Notes under the pieces: generated by a model
Seen by the model: the letters and a program-made list of their open reading frames with translations, nothing else
Database searches by the model: none
What the model was told of the DNA's origin: nothing
In this document: positions 20,101 to 28,626 of the stretch, piece by piece
How the letters are laid out: the number at the start of each line of letters is the position of its first letter
Position numbering within the stretch: the stretch's first letter is position 1
NCBI GenBank assembly: GCA_900129675.1
Contig: FSRD01000001.1
Coordinates: 6,127,501-6,191,500 of the forward strand
Direction: 5' to 3'
DNA from: Bradyrhizobium erythrophlei
GTDB lineage: Bacteria; Pseudomonadota; Alphaproteobacteria; Rhizobiales; Xanthobacteraceae
Length of the DNA: 64,000 bases
Made by a program: the position numbers and the translations under genes

Positions 20101-22717
20101 TCCGCGTCTGCGCGGCACACTGCTTCACCTGCATGGTGATCACGTCAATTTCTGGCGAAGGCACTTTGCCACAGGCCTGCCGATCCTGGAGCAGGCCTTC
20201 GCGGCTTGTCTCGAAGCGGGTGACCTCGTCTATGCGGGTTTTCTCGCTTTCGAAACGGTGTGGCAGCTGGTCGAGAAGGGAGACGTCCTCGAGGATGTGC
20301 TGTCGTCAGCGACCAGATACGCAGCCTTTGCAAGGCAGAGCCGCAACGATGCCGTTTTCGAGACGATTCGGCTGGAGCAGCAGTTTGTCGCGAGCCTTCA
20401 GGGTAGGACCAAAGACCCGTTGAGCTTCGACGACGGCACATTCGATGAAGCGGCTTGCCTTGCCATCGTCGTCAAAGCGGCCTTTGGCTGCGGCATCGTC
20501 TTCTATCATATCATGAAGCAGATACTCGCCGTCATCTATGGACGATACGAAGAGGCAATGGAGGCCACCGCAGAAGCAGAGCCGGTGCTCGGCGCCGCCA
20601 TGGCGATGCCCATTGAGGCGACCTATCATTTCTGTCATGCGCTCACGCTAACGGCACTCTACCCCACCGTGTCGATGGTTCAGCAGGAGCATTATCGTCA
20701 ATTACTTGACGAGAAACTGAAGAAGCTTCGGCTTTGGGCCGACAATTGCCCAGAGAACTATCGCAACCGATATGCGCTGGTGTCAGCGGAGATCGCGCGC
20801 ATCGAGGGTCGCGATGTGGACGCAATGCGGCTCTACGAAGAGGCGATTCGCTTGGCGCACGAAAACGGTTTCGTCCAGAACGAAGCTATCGCCAGCGAGC
20901 TAGCCGGTCACTTTTACCTTGCCGTCGGTCTTGAAACGAACGGCTACGCGCACTTGCGCAACGCACGCGCGTGCTTTGCGCTTTGGGGGGCGGACGGCAA
21001 GGTGAGGCAACTGGAATCACGGCACCCGCGCCTGGCCGCTGCCGAGGGGCATCCGCGAACCGAGACGATGGATGCCGCCATTCAGAAGCTGGACGTCACC
21101 GCCATCGTCAAAGCCTCTCAGGCCGTATCCAGTGAAATCGAACTACCAAAGCTGATCGAGCGACTGATGACCGTTGCGTTGGAGAACGCGGGAGCGGATC
21201 GAGGCTTGTTGATCTTGCCTCAGGCGAATGGCTATTGCGTCGAAGCAATGGCCGAGGTCAGCGGCGGCGAAATCGTTCTGGGCCGAGGGTCGCTCTCCGG
21301 CGATGATACCCCCGATTCACTTGTTCGCTACGTCATTCGCACGCGCGAAAGCGTGATCCTCGGTGACGCCAGGCGACCAAACCCATTCGCCGGCGACGAA
21401 TATCTTATCCGCCGACAACCTCGCTCGGTCTTCTGCCTTCCGCTCGTGCGACAGACCGCACTGGCGGGCGTGCTCTATCTAGAGAACACGCTGACCTCGG
21501 ACGCGTTTACGCCCGATCGAACTGCACTGCTTGGCCTGCTGGCGTCGCAACTCGCGATATCGCTGGAGAACACCCGTCTCTATAGCGATCTTCGGGAGCG
21601 TGAAGCAAAGATCCGGCGCCTGGTCGACGCCAACATTATTGGGATCTTCATTTGGGATCTCGACGGCCATATTCTCGAAGCCAATGAGGCGCTTCTTTGC
21701 ATGCTGGGGTACGACCGTGAGGATCTCGCCTCAAATCGCTTGCGCTGGACCGACCTAACGCCGCCGGAATGGCGTGACCGCACAGCGCGCGCCGGGGCAG
21801 AGATAGGAATGACTGGGGCCGTCCAACCCTTCGAGAAGGAGTACTTCCGCAAGGACGGCAGCCGCATGCCGGTACTGGTCGGCTCGGCCGCGTTCGACGA
21901 ACAGCGAGACCAGGGTGTCGCGTTCGTGCTCGATCTGACCGAGCGCAAGCGAGCCGAAGCGGAGGCGCGCGAGAGCGAACAGCGATACCGGGAGATGCAA
22001 ATGGAGCTGGCACACGCCAACCGGGTCGCTACCATGGGTCAGCTCACGGCCTCGATCGCCCATGAAGTGAAACAGCCGATTAGCGCGGCGGTCGTCAACG
22101 CCCAGGCCGCTCTGCACTTTCTGGCTCGCCGACCGCCCAAACTGGAGGAGGTGCGCGAGGCGCTCGAGCGTATCGTTGAGAGGGGCCATCGAGCGGGCGA
22201 TGTCGTCGACCGGATCCGCGCTCTCATCAAGAAGGCGCCGCAGCGGAAAGAGCGCTTGGATGTTAACGCCGCGATCCGCGAGGTGATTGAATTAACCCGT
22301 GCCGAAGCGGTGAAAAACTGCGTCTCGGTGCAGACGGATTTCGCGGACGGCTTGCCGCTCATCGAAGGCGATCGGGTGCAACTGCAACAGGTGATCCTGA
22401 ACCTGATCATGAATGCAGTCGAGGCTATGAGCGGTTTTAGCGACGGCACGCGACAGTTGCTCATCAGAACCCGCGAGGCAGAGCGCGGCGGCGTGCTGGT
22501 TGCGGTGCGAGACTGGGGTCCGGGACTGGAGGCCGCAACTCTCGCTCGCCTTTTCGACGCCTTCTACACGACAAAGTCCGGTGGTCTGGGCATGGGGCTG
22601 TCGATCTCTCGTTCGATCATTGAAGCGCATGGCGGACGATTGTGGGCGAGCGCGAACGTGCCCCATGGCGCCACCTTTGAATTCACAGTGCCCGCTCACT
22701 CGGACGGCGCATCGTGA
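17183..22717 (+). CDS. Giant hybrid sensor: kinase-like, AAA ATPase, helical repeats, GAF, PAS, histidine kinase
   Basis: Single protein of 1844 residues, probably cytoplasmic. Order: Ser/Thr-kinase-like domain (about 20-275), AAA ATPase (Walker A GYAGIGKSS at 336-344, Walker B FLDDLQW around Asp466), a long TPR-like helical region (about 600-1290, from composition), GAF (from about 1305), PAS (from about 1472), HisKA with phospho-acceptor His1627 in SIAHEVKQPI, and HATPase with NLIMNAVEAM, DWGPGL and GLGMGLS. The kinase-like domain has HKDIKPANV (Asp135), but Gly153 replaces the DFG Asp and Ala43 sits where the ATP-binding Lys is expected. It starts at a TTG with GGAGG upstream, as the paralogue at 33337 does. 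The likely output is the FixJ-type regulator at 25885. Confidence 0.9.
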   Translation: MKLASQFGTEGDDGFKVLWEDGDRVFCRGWRLGADGNRGAVLAVLPAAEQPTPTSLARLMHEYGLKDELDGAWAVMPLELLRERGRTILVLEDHGGEPLEHLLGEPMEVGRFLRLAVSLSAALRRLHERGLVHKDIKPANVLVSSAGEIRLTGFGIASRLPRERQAPDPPEIIGGTLAYMAPEQTGRMNRSIDARSDLYSLGVTFYQMLAGSLPFSASDPMEWVHCHIARHPTPPNERVNAVPAPVAAIVLKLLAKNAESRYQTAAGVESDLQRCLSALDAHGRIESFPLAANDASDRLLIPEKLYGREAEIENLFAAFDRVVTSGGMTEIVLISGYAGIGKSSVVNELHKVLVPPRGLFASGKFDQYKRDIPYATLAQAFQSLVRQLLSKNDEEISRWRRHLLEAVGSNGQLMVNLIPELALIMGEQPPVPELPPQEDHNRFQRVFRRFLGVFARPEHPLALFLDDLQWLDTATLEMLEHLATHPEVRHLLLVGAYRDNEVGPSHPLRRILGAIRAAGARVQETLLAPLNHEAVEQMVADSLHCDQVSAQPLASVIHQKTEGNPFFAIQFFTALSEEGLLQYDPNRAKWTWDVSRIRAKGFSENVVDFIAVKLGRLSDTTRKALGQLACLGNVAQIATMTVVHGEPEEKIHAALWEAVLAGLIFRVNGAYRFLHDRVHEAAYGLIPESERPAAHLRIGRVLAASTAPDALEDAIFDIVNHLNRGAALILAQDERERVVTLNLMAGKRAKSSTAYASARNYLAQATALLSSDAWIHRHAETFELYLLLSECEYLAGNFEAADALFEMILGRASSDLDRAKVHSLRIKLYQVAGKYDQGLAVALNALRSFGVTFPEIDQDINAAVEVQFRDIPINLAGRPIGELLEAAVAADPVKRTVINLLVDMAPCAYIAQPSLFPLVALEAVNRSMRDGNTDQSSYVYGVFAVMLVSFVGDINSAYQFSELSLRLNERFNNPRLRGTLLHLHGDHVNFWRRHFATGLPILEQAFAACLEAGDLVYAGFLAFETVWQLVEKGDVLEDVLSSATRYAAFARQSRNDAVFETIRLEQQFVASLQGRTKDPLSFDDGTFDEAACLAIVVKAAFGCGIVFYHIMKQILAVIYGRYEEAMEATAEAEPVLGAAMAMPIEATYHFCHALTLTALYPTVSMVQQEHYRQLLDEKLKKLRLWADNCPENYRNRYALVSAEIARIEGRDVDAMRLYEEAIRLAHENGFVQNEAIASELAGHFYLAVGLETNGYAHLRNARACFALWGADGKVRQLESRHPRLAAAEGHPRTETMDAAIQKLDVTAIVKASQAVSSEIELPKLIERLMTVALENAGADRGLLILPQANGYCVEAMAEVSGGEIVLGRGSLSGDDTPDSLVRYVIRTRESVILGDARRPNPFAGDEYLIRRQPRSVFCLPLVRQTALAGVLYLENTLTSDAFTPDRTALLGLLASQLAISLENTRLYSDLREREAKIRRLVDANIIGIFIWDLDGHILEANEALLCMLGYDREDLASNRLRWTDLTPPEWRDRTARAGAEIGMTGAVQPFEKEYFRKDGSRMPVLVGSAAFDEQRDQGVAFVLDLTERKRAEAEARESEQRYREMQMELAHANRVATMGQLTASIAHEVKQPISAAVVNAQAALHFLARRPPKLEEVREALERIVERGHRAGDVVDRIRALIKKAPQRKERLDVNAAIREVIELTRAEAVKNCVSVQTDFADGLPLIEGDRVQLQQVILNLIMNAVEAMSGFSDGTRQLLIRTREAERGGVLVAVRDWGPGLEAATLARLFDAFYTTKSGGLGMGLSISRSIIEAHGGRLWASANVPHGATFEFTVPAHSDGAS

Positions 22718-22808
22718 TGGCTACTCAGACGGTCACGCGCCGACATATGCCAGCCGGCTCATAGAAGGGGGCGAGTGTTGCCCCAGCGCGCAAGGAGGTG
22801 CAGGGCAG

Positions 22809-24998
22809 ATGCCATTAAGCCAGAAGCACAAAGACAAGACATACACGCGCCTACTCAGCCTCGCCAGCCATTATTTGAAAAGGCAAGGGCCTGAAAGATT
22901 GGTTGTGACGAAGCTCATGCACGCTGCCGGCCTTACGAATGGCAGTTTCTACTCACATTTCACGTCAAAGGAGGCGCTGCTTCTCGGAGCGCTGGAAGGC
23001 GCCTTCAACGAAGCTGAAAGAATCTATCGTCGCGTTGGCGACAACCTGCCGCCGCGCCAAGCGCTAACGAGATTTATTGATTTCTATCTATCAACCTATC
23101 ATCGCGACAGCCCGTCGAACTGCCCGATCATCACGCTCGGTTCCTATTTGCCGCGACAATCGAAAAGGTTTCGGGGTACGTTCGACGCCGGCCTCAAGCG
23201 ACTTCTCGACATCCTCGCGGATTGGCTGGAGGCCGCAGGCATTCCCGATGGCAAGAGGGTGGCCGCGGCCATGCTTTCGGCGATGGCCGGTACGATGGTG
23301 GTCGCACGTGCGGTTTCCGATAAGGGGGTGTCTGAGGACCTCTTGGCCGTGGTGAGAGACAACCTCAAGGCGCAGATCGGGTTGGGCGATCTCGCGACCG
23401 TGGTTAAAGTTTCGCAGACACTTTCGAGGGAAATCGATCTCGGAAACCTGATCGACAGCTTGATGAGCCTCGCCTTGGAACACGCTGGCGCGGACCGGGG
23501 TCTGCTGATCCTGCCGCGCGGCGATGAGTTACGGATCGAAGCGGAGGCAAGAGTCGTCGGGGGCAAGATCGACGTTCATCTTCGGCAGAGTCATGTGGCA
23601 GCCGGAGAACTTCCCGAGTCGGTCTTGCGCCACGTTTTCCGAACTCAAGACTGCGTATTGCTGGATGACGTCACGGGCCAGAACCCATATTCCGAAGACG
23701 ATTACTTCCGCCGGAATCAGTCTCAGTCAATTCTGTGTCTGCCGTTGACGAGACTAGGCAACTTGGTCGGTATCCTATACCTCGAGAATAATCTCACGCG
23801 CCACGTATTCACGCCGGCCCGGATCGCGGTGCTCAACCTGCTGGCCTCGCAGGCAGCGGTCGCGCTGCAGAACGCCCGCTTGTATCGCGATCTTGCAGAA
23901 CGTGAGTCCAAGATTCGGCGCCTGGTTGAAGCTAACATCATTGGGATCTTCTTCTGGGAATTCAACGGGCGGATCATTGAAGCCAACGAGGAATTTCTGC
24001 GTATCGTCGGGTACGATCGTGAAGATCTCGCCTCGGGTCGGCTGCGCTGGACTGACCTAACGTCGCCGGAGCGGCTCGACCGCGACTCACTTCGGTGGAT
24101 GCCAGAACTCAAGACGACCGGGAGCTTGCAACCGTCCGAAAAGGAGTACGTCCGTAAGGACGGCAGTAGGGTGCCCGTGCTCATCGGCGTCGCGAGTTTC
24201 GAAAGTGGAAGCGAAGGCGTTGCCTTCGTGCTCGACCTAACCGAGCGAAAACGGGCTGAGGCAGCAGCGCGCGAGATGCAGCTGGAGCTGGCGCACGCGA
24301 ACCGCGTGGCTACCATGGGGCAGCTCACGGCCTCGATCGCGCACGAAGTGAAGCAGCCAATCACCGCAGTCATAACTAACGCCGAGGGGGGTCTGCGTTG
24401 GCTCAGCCGTCGACCGCTAGATTTGGAGCGGATACGGGAGGGGCTCGGCCGTATTGTTGAAGCGGGTCATCGAGCGGGCAAGGTTGTCGACCGGATCCGC
24501 GCCCTTGTCAGGAAGGCGCCCCCCCGGAATGTGCGGTTGAACATCAATGAAGCGATCCTTGAAGTGGTTGAACTCACCCGAACCGAAGCGGTGAAGAATT
24601 GGATCCTGGTTCAGACCGATCTTGCGGCCGAGCTGCCTCTCATCGAAGCGGACAGAGTGCAGCTTCAACAGGTGCTGCTCAACCTGATCGTGAATGCAGT
24701 CGAGGCCATGAGCGGCGCTGATGACGGGAGACGAGAGTTGCTCATCAGCACCCGAGAGGCCGGCCCGCATGGCGTACTCGTTGCGGTGCGAGACTCGGGC
24801 CCGGGACTGACGCGAGAGGCAGCGGAGCACCGTTTCGACGCGTTCTACACGACCAAGCCCGACGGTTTAGGGATGGGGCTGTCGATCTGCCGTTCGATCA
24901 TTGAAGCGCACGGCGGACGATTGTGGGCAAGCGCAAACGCGCCACACGGCGCCATCTTTGAATTCTCAATTCCGGCCAGCCCAGAGATTGGAGGGTGA
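22809..24998 (+). CDS. TetR repressor fused to GAF-PAS-histidine kinase
   Basis: A 730-residue protein that begins as a complete TetR-type regulator. The HTH is in residues 10-60 (VVTKLMHAAGLTNGSFYSHF, TSKEALLLGAL), and a ligand-domain-like part with CPIITLGSYLPRQSKRF runs to about 190. Without a break it continues into GAF (about 198-345), PAS (about 370-480), HisKA (His512 in SIAHEVKQPI) and HATPase (NLIVNAVEAM, DSGPGL, GLGMGLS). The sensory and kinase half is closely related to the end of the gene 91 bases upstream. The ATG at 22809 has AAGGAGG upstream; the frame opens at 22500 inside the upstream gene. DNA binding plus kinase activity in one chain is very unusual. Confidence 0.85.
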   Translation: MPLSQKHKDKTYTRLLSLASHYLKRQGPERLVVTKLMHAAGLTNGSFYSHFTSKEALLLGALEGAFNEAERIYRRVGDNLPPRQALTRFIDFYLSTYHRDSPSNCPIITLGSYLPRQSKRFRGTFDAGLKRLLDILADWLEAAGIPDGKRVAAAMLSAMAGTMVVARAVSDKGVSEDLLAVVRDNLKAQIGLGDLATVVKVSQTLSREIDLGNLIDSLMSLALEHAGADRGLLILPRGDELRIEAEARVVGGKIDVHLRQSHVAAGELPESVLRHVFRTQDCVLLDDVTGQNPYSEDDYFRRNQSQSILCLPLTRLGNLVGILYLENNLTRHVFTPARIAVLNLLASQAAVALQNARLYRDLAERESKIRRLVEANIIGIFFWEFNGRIIEANEEFLRIVGYDREDLASGRLRWTDLTSPERLDRDSLRWMPELKTTGSLQPSEKEYVRKDGSRVPVLIGVASFESGSEGVAFVLDLTERKRAEAAAREMQLELAHANRVATMGQLTASIAHEVKQPITAVITNAEGGLRWLSRRPLDLERIREGLGRIVEAGHRAGKVVDRIRALVRKAPPRNVRLNINEAILEVVELTRTEAVKNWILVQTDLAAELPLIEADRVQLQQVLLNLIVNAVEAMSGADDGRRELLISTREAGPHGVLVAVRDSGPGLTREAAEHRFDAFYTTKPDGLGMGLSICRSIIEAHGGRLWASANAPHGAIFEFSIPASPEIGG

Positions 24999-25884
24999 TT
25001 GGACCCAAGGACGCACTCGAGCGCGGTCTTCCTCAAACTGAATCCGAGACCAAGCGTCGTTTATCTGGTGCATAAGATTGAAGATAGATGATTTTTAGGG
25101 CAGCGCAATTGTCTCAAGCGCGCGAGTTCAACGGTTTGCTGGTCGTTGCGTCTATCGCGATCATCGATGTCGCCAGAACGATGCTTTTCATCATTGGGTT
25201 CTCGGACGTTGCTCCCTGGCCGAGAGATGCGAACCGCGAGGAGTGCGAGGCTGTTTCAGGCGGCACGTGATGATCAACAAGGCTGCTGCACACAGACGCT
25301 CATCGCACTCCTTCGAAGATCCTGGATGGACTCCCAAAATGTCTCTTCTGACAGTAGCGTATCTTAGCACACACACTGCGTGGGCGAGTCAGGAGAGTTG
25401 GCGCCCTGCAAGTTTACTGAGACTCAACGCCGCTTTAAAGCTCCACAATCACTCTGCAATTGTTGCTGCCAGCAGAACTCGCAACGCTGCGTCAATCTGA
25501 CTCGGCGCGCGCGGCGGCAGCTTCACCGCCCGGGATCACCTGGAGTGGCCCCGCCCGGATTGAGACGTGCCGCTTCCTTGCCTGCTGCACAACTCACCGG
25601 CGCTCAGTTTCGCAAGTGGCAGGTCGCAGGCTTATGGGAGGAGCGGGTGGCTGTTAATCCCGGAGCGGTTCCTTAGCCGTTTAGACACTTAGCCGTTTAG
25701 CCCCTTTTTTGTTGCGGCGCAACAAGAGTATACTTCAGCGCCGCTCGTCGCCGATTAGCCAAACGACCTGCGTGATGAGCAGCACGGACAGCGCTAGAAA
25801 TGGAAGAGGCCGCAGCAATGCTGGGTACGGAAAACACCCAAAAGAACGTCGGATCTGGTGGTGACAATGAAAGAGAGGACGGAA
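24999..25884. other. Long intergenic region before the FixJ-type regulator
   Basis: 886 bases. Several short open frames lack homology or ribosome sites. At 25669-25700 the phrase CTTAGCCGTTTAG occurs twice, just before an inverted repeat. Probably the promoter region of the regulator gene; no gene is supported. Confidence 0.45.
25709..25725. repeat. Inverted repeat upstream of the FixJ-type regulator
   Basis: TTGTTGC, three bases, GCAACAA. It lies about 160 bases before the regulator start. The size and symmetry suit a dimeric regulator site, perhaps for the LuxR-type HTH of the regulator itself; this is only inferred. Confidence 0.4.
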
Positions 25885-26496
25885 ATGCAAATGGTGCTTG
25901 TGGTTGATGACGACCCGGCCGTGCGAACGGCATTAACCTATTTGTTCGAGTCAATGGAGTTGCCGGTGAAAGCGTTCAGCACGGCCTCTGAATTCCTCGA
26001 TAGCAAGCTCCCGGACGTACCAAGTTGCCTGGTCCTCGACATCAGACTGCCAGGGGGCAGCGGCCTCGAGTTTCAGGGTGTATTGGCTAAAGCAGGTATT
26101 CCGATTCCAATCGTTTTCTTGACGGGCCATGGAGACATTCCCATGTCCGTAGAAGCGATGAAAGCCGGAGCTGTCGATTTTCTGACGAAACCGTTCCGTG
26201 ATCAGGACATGTTGGATGCTGTGACACGGGCGCTCAATCAGGATCGCAAGAGACGCGCGGGTGTAAAGCGGCTATCCGATTTGCGGCAGCGGTTTGAGTC
26301 GTTAACCCCGCGCGAGCGGGAGGTGATGGCACTGGCTGCTTCTGGGTTGAGAAACAAGCAAATCGCATATCAGCTCCAGCTCGGAGAGATTACTGTGAAA
26401 ATTCATCGGGGAAGAGCAATGAGAAAGATGGAGGCTCGATCCATCGCCGATTTGGTGAGTATGGCCGAAACGCTTGGAATCAGGCGAACGGCCTAG
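25885..26496 (+). CDS. FixJ/NarL-family response regulator
   Basis: Response regulator of 203 residues: an N-terminal receiver with acidic pocket Asp8/Asp9, phospho-acceptor Asp52 in CLVLDIRLPG and Lys in FLTKPF, then a LuxR-type HTH (LTPREREVMALAASGLRNKQ, GEITVKIHRGRAMRKM). It binds DNA when phosphorylated. The start at 25885 (MQMVLVVDDD) is preferred over the ATG at 25867 and GTG at 25858, because a purine-rich GAGGACGGAA precedes it. The kinases encoded just upstream have the HEVKQPI-type H-box usually paired with FixJ-like regulators, so they are the likely partners. Confidence 0.9.
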   Translation: MQMVLVVDDDPAVRTALTYLFESMELPVKAFSTASEFLDSKLPDVPSCLVLDIRLPGGSGLEFQGVLAKAGIPIPIVFLTGHGDIPMSVEAMKAGAVDFLTKPFRDQDMLDAVTRALNQDRKRRAGVKRLSDLRQRFESLTPREREVMALAASGLRNKQIAYQLQLGEITVKIHRGRAMRKMEARSIADLVSMAETLGIRRTA

Positions 26497-26587
26497 CAAG
26501 AAGCAAACTTAAGTATGATATTCAGGCATAGTGCCACAGATACATTAAACCTCGGGGACGTTCGAGTTTTTCTGTTGAGGCGAATGT

Positions 26588-26974
26588 TTGACGACAGCTC
26601 CGACGATCGCAATCATCGATGACGATGAATCTATTCGTACCGGCTTGCACTTCTTGGTCAGCTCGCTCGGGTACAATGTTTATACGTTTGGCTCAGCCGC
26701 GGACTTCCTTCAATCTGAGCAACTGCACAATGCTTCCTGTGTGATTTCTGACGTTCGTATGCCAGTCATGAGTGGGATTCAGCTGCAAGCTCATCTGCGC
26801 AGCACGGGCTACAAAGTACCCTTTATATTCATAACGGCGGTCCCAGAAGAGAGTGTTCGCCGGCAAGCATTCAACGATGGCGCCATCGGCTTTCTGAACA
26901 AGCCCTTGGACGACCACGCTTTGATCGCCTGCCTAGACAAGGTTATACAGCGGCCGTCTTGTACAGAACGGTAG
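26588..26974 (+). CDS. Single-domain receiver protein (FixJ-type REC)
   Basis: Stand-alone receiver of 128 residues with acidic residues in IIDDDES, phospho-acceptor Asp55 in CVISDVRMPV and Lys in GFLNKPLDD. There is no output domain; the frame stops 26 bases before an insertion sequence, so an ancestral C-terminal HTH may have been lost, or the protein is a phosphate shuttle or sink. It starts at a TTG (26588) with GAGG about eight bases upstream; the overlapping ATG at 26584 is in another frame. It is 91 bases downstream of the FixJ-type gene. Confidence 0.85.
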   Translation: MTTAPTIAIIDDDESIRTGLHFLVSSLGYNVYTFGSAADFLQSEQLHNASCVISDVRMPVMSGIQLQAHLRSTGYKVPFIFITAVPEESVRRQAFNDGAIGFLNKPLDDHALIACLDKVIQRPSCTER

Positions 26975-27000
26975 ACGCCAATCTATAGCCAGCGCTCGCA

Positions 27001-28432
27001 CGGTGCCGTCGGAGAAGTGGTTGGAATTGGGCGTGGCGCATCTCCGGGAACATGAGGGTATCGTTTCAGGCTGCGAGGTCAATCGGCTGATTGCCAGGCT
27101 TTACGGCGAGCGTCTGCCATCCATCGACCTTGCGCATGTTGATCTGTCCAGAGGCGAGCAGTGCCCAGAACAACATGGCTGCGGTGTCTGCTGACGGCAG
27201 CACGGTTTGCGTCTTGATCCTTCGCTCGAACTCTTCGTGCAGCCGCTCGATTGCATTGGTGGTGCGCACGCTGCGCCATTGGCTCGGCGGCAGGCGCGTG
27301 AAGGTGAACAAGCGTTCTCCTGCCTCCTCCAGGCTGTCGGCGACGGCGCGATGCTTGAGCCTCCATTTGCGGATGAAGGCTTTGCGGCGCGCTTCGATCT
27401 CCTCAGGCGTCGTCGCGTAGATCATGTCGTTGTAATCAGCAGTGATCTCGTCATGCAGCCGCTCTGGGGCATGTGCGAACAGGTTCCAGTGCTTATGGAC
27501 CGTGCAGCGCTGGACCGGCACGCCGTCCCAGACGGAGGCGATGGCCTTGTCGAGCCCCGGCGCGCCGTCGACGATGAGGAATTCCGGACGCCGCAGCCCG
27601 CGATTGATGAGGTCAGCAAGGACAGTGCGCCAGGCCTCGGCGCTCTCGCCGCCCATGCTCTTGATCGCGAGCAGCACCTTCTGGCCGTCCTCGCGCACGC
27701 CGAGAACGACCAGCAGCGAGATGGAGGTCGCCTTGCGGTCGAGCCGCACGCGCACCACGGTGCCGTCGAGGATCAGGCGCACGATCGGCTCTCCAGTCAG
27801 CGAGCGGGTGTGCCAGGCGTCCCAGTCGCTCTTCACCTTGCGCCAGGTCCGGCTCACCGTGTCCTTGCCGACCGTCCCGCCGAACAAGGCCGCGAGCGCG
27901 CGACGCACCCGCCGCGTGTTGGTGCCAGCGAGATACGTGCTCGCGATCAGCGCGTCGGCGGCCAGTGTGCGCCGCTGATAGGCCCGCAGCGTCTGGCTCT
28001 TCCATTCGGTCGTCTTGCCATCGGCAGTAGTCAGACGGGCGCGCGGCACCGCGATCTCGATCTTTCCGAACGTGCTGGTCAGCGATCGCGTCCGGCTGCC
28101 GTGGCGGTGGCCCGCAACGCTCGCTCTTCCTTCGTTGCCGGACATCGGGATGCGCCCGTAACGTGGCCGCGAAAGTGCCGCCTCGAGCCCGCCGCGGAGC
28201 AGTTCTTCGATGAACTCACGTGATCGAGCCCGTACTTCGGCCTCAAGCGGATCAAACCAGTTGTCGAAAAGATCGCCGGCCATATCGGCCGCAGGCTGCA
28301 AAGAATCAGGCTTCGTGGTAGTGCTCGTCATGGCGTGGTCTCCAGTCCGACGCTTCAACGCCGGATGATTCGAGGTTGATCACCCCGGAGACTACGCCAC
28401 ACTCAATTCCTACCAACCCCGCGACGGCACCG
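27001..28432 (-). mobile_element. IS256-family insertion sequence
   Basis: About 1.43 kb with imperfect terminal inverted repeats. Both ends start CGGTGCCGTCG, and similarity continues through TTGG, GGAATTG and GTGGCG to about 50 bases inside. It encodes one transposase. The bases just outside (GCTCGCA on the left, TAAACC on the right) show no clear target duplication, so the element or its flanks may have rearranged after insertion. Confidence 0.85.
27066..28331 (-). CDS. IS256-family transposase
   Basis: DDE/D transposase of about 421 residues (MULE-like mutator superfamily). Family stretches seen are YGRIPMSGNEGRASVAG, FGKIEIAVPRAR, LILDGTVVRVRLDRKA with the first acidic residue, LIVDGAPGLDKAI with the second, and the conserved WNLFAHAPERLHDEI and TTNAIERLHEEFERR with the last Glu. 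The frame opens at 28358; the ATG at 28331 (MTSTTTKPDS) seems the natural start. It looks intact, so the element may be active. Confidence 0.92.
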   Translation of the reverse strand: MTSTTTKPDSLQPAADMAGDLFDNWFDPLEAEVRARSREFIEELLRGGLEAALSRPRYGRIPMSGNEGRASVAGHRHGSRTRSLTSTFGKIEIAVPRARLTTADGKTTEWKSQTLRAYQRRTLAADALIASTYLAGTNTRRVRRALAALFGGTVGKDTVSRTWRKVKSDWDAWHTRSLTGEPIVRLILDGTVVRVRLDRKATSISLLVVLGVREDGQKVLLAIKSMGGESAEAWRTVLADLINRGLRRPEFLIVDGAPGLDKAIASVWDGVPVQRCTVHKHWNLFAHAPERLHDEITADYNDMIYATTPEEIEARRKAFIRKWRLKHRAVADSLEEAGERLFTFTRLPPSQWRSVRTTNAIERLHEEFERRIKTQTVLPSADTAAMLFWALLASGQINMRKVDGWQTLAVKPGNQPIDLAA

Positions 28433-28626
28433 TAAACCAAAGTATGCTCAAGTCGACAAAGGATGGAAACCTAAGTGGGATGGAGCGTTCGCAAGCACTC
28501 CACTAGGCTGCGTCTATGAAGCGGCGGAAATAGGTTAATCGTCCGATACGCCCCTCTAGAGTTTGGAGCGGACGCACCTTCGAGAGCCACAGGTCCGTTC
28601 GCAGCCAGCCAAGATGGTGGCGCGCC

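Noticed and set aside
22500..22808. Upstream extension of the TetR-kinase fusion reading frame
   Set aside because: It overlaps the end of the preceding kinase gene in another frame and has no ribosome site; TetR homology and an AAGGAGG site place the start at 22809.
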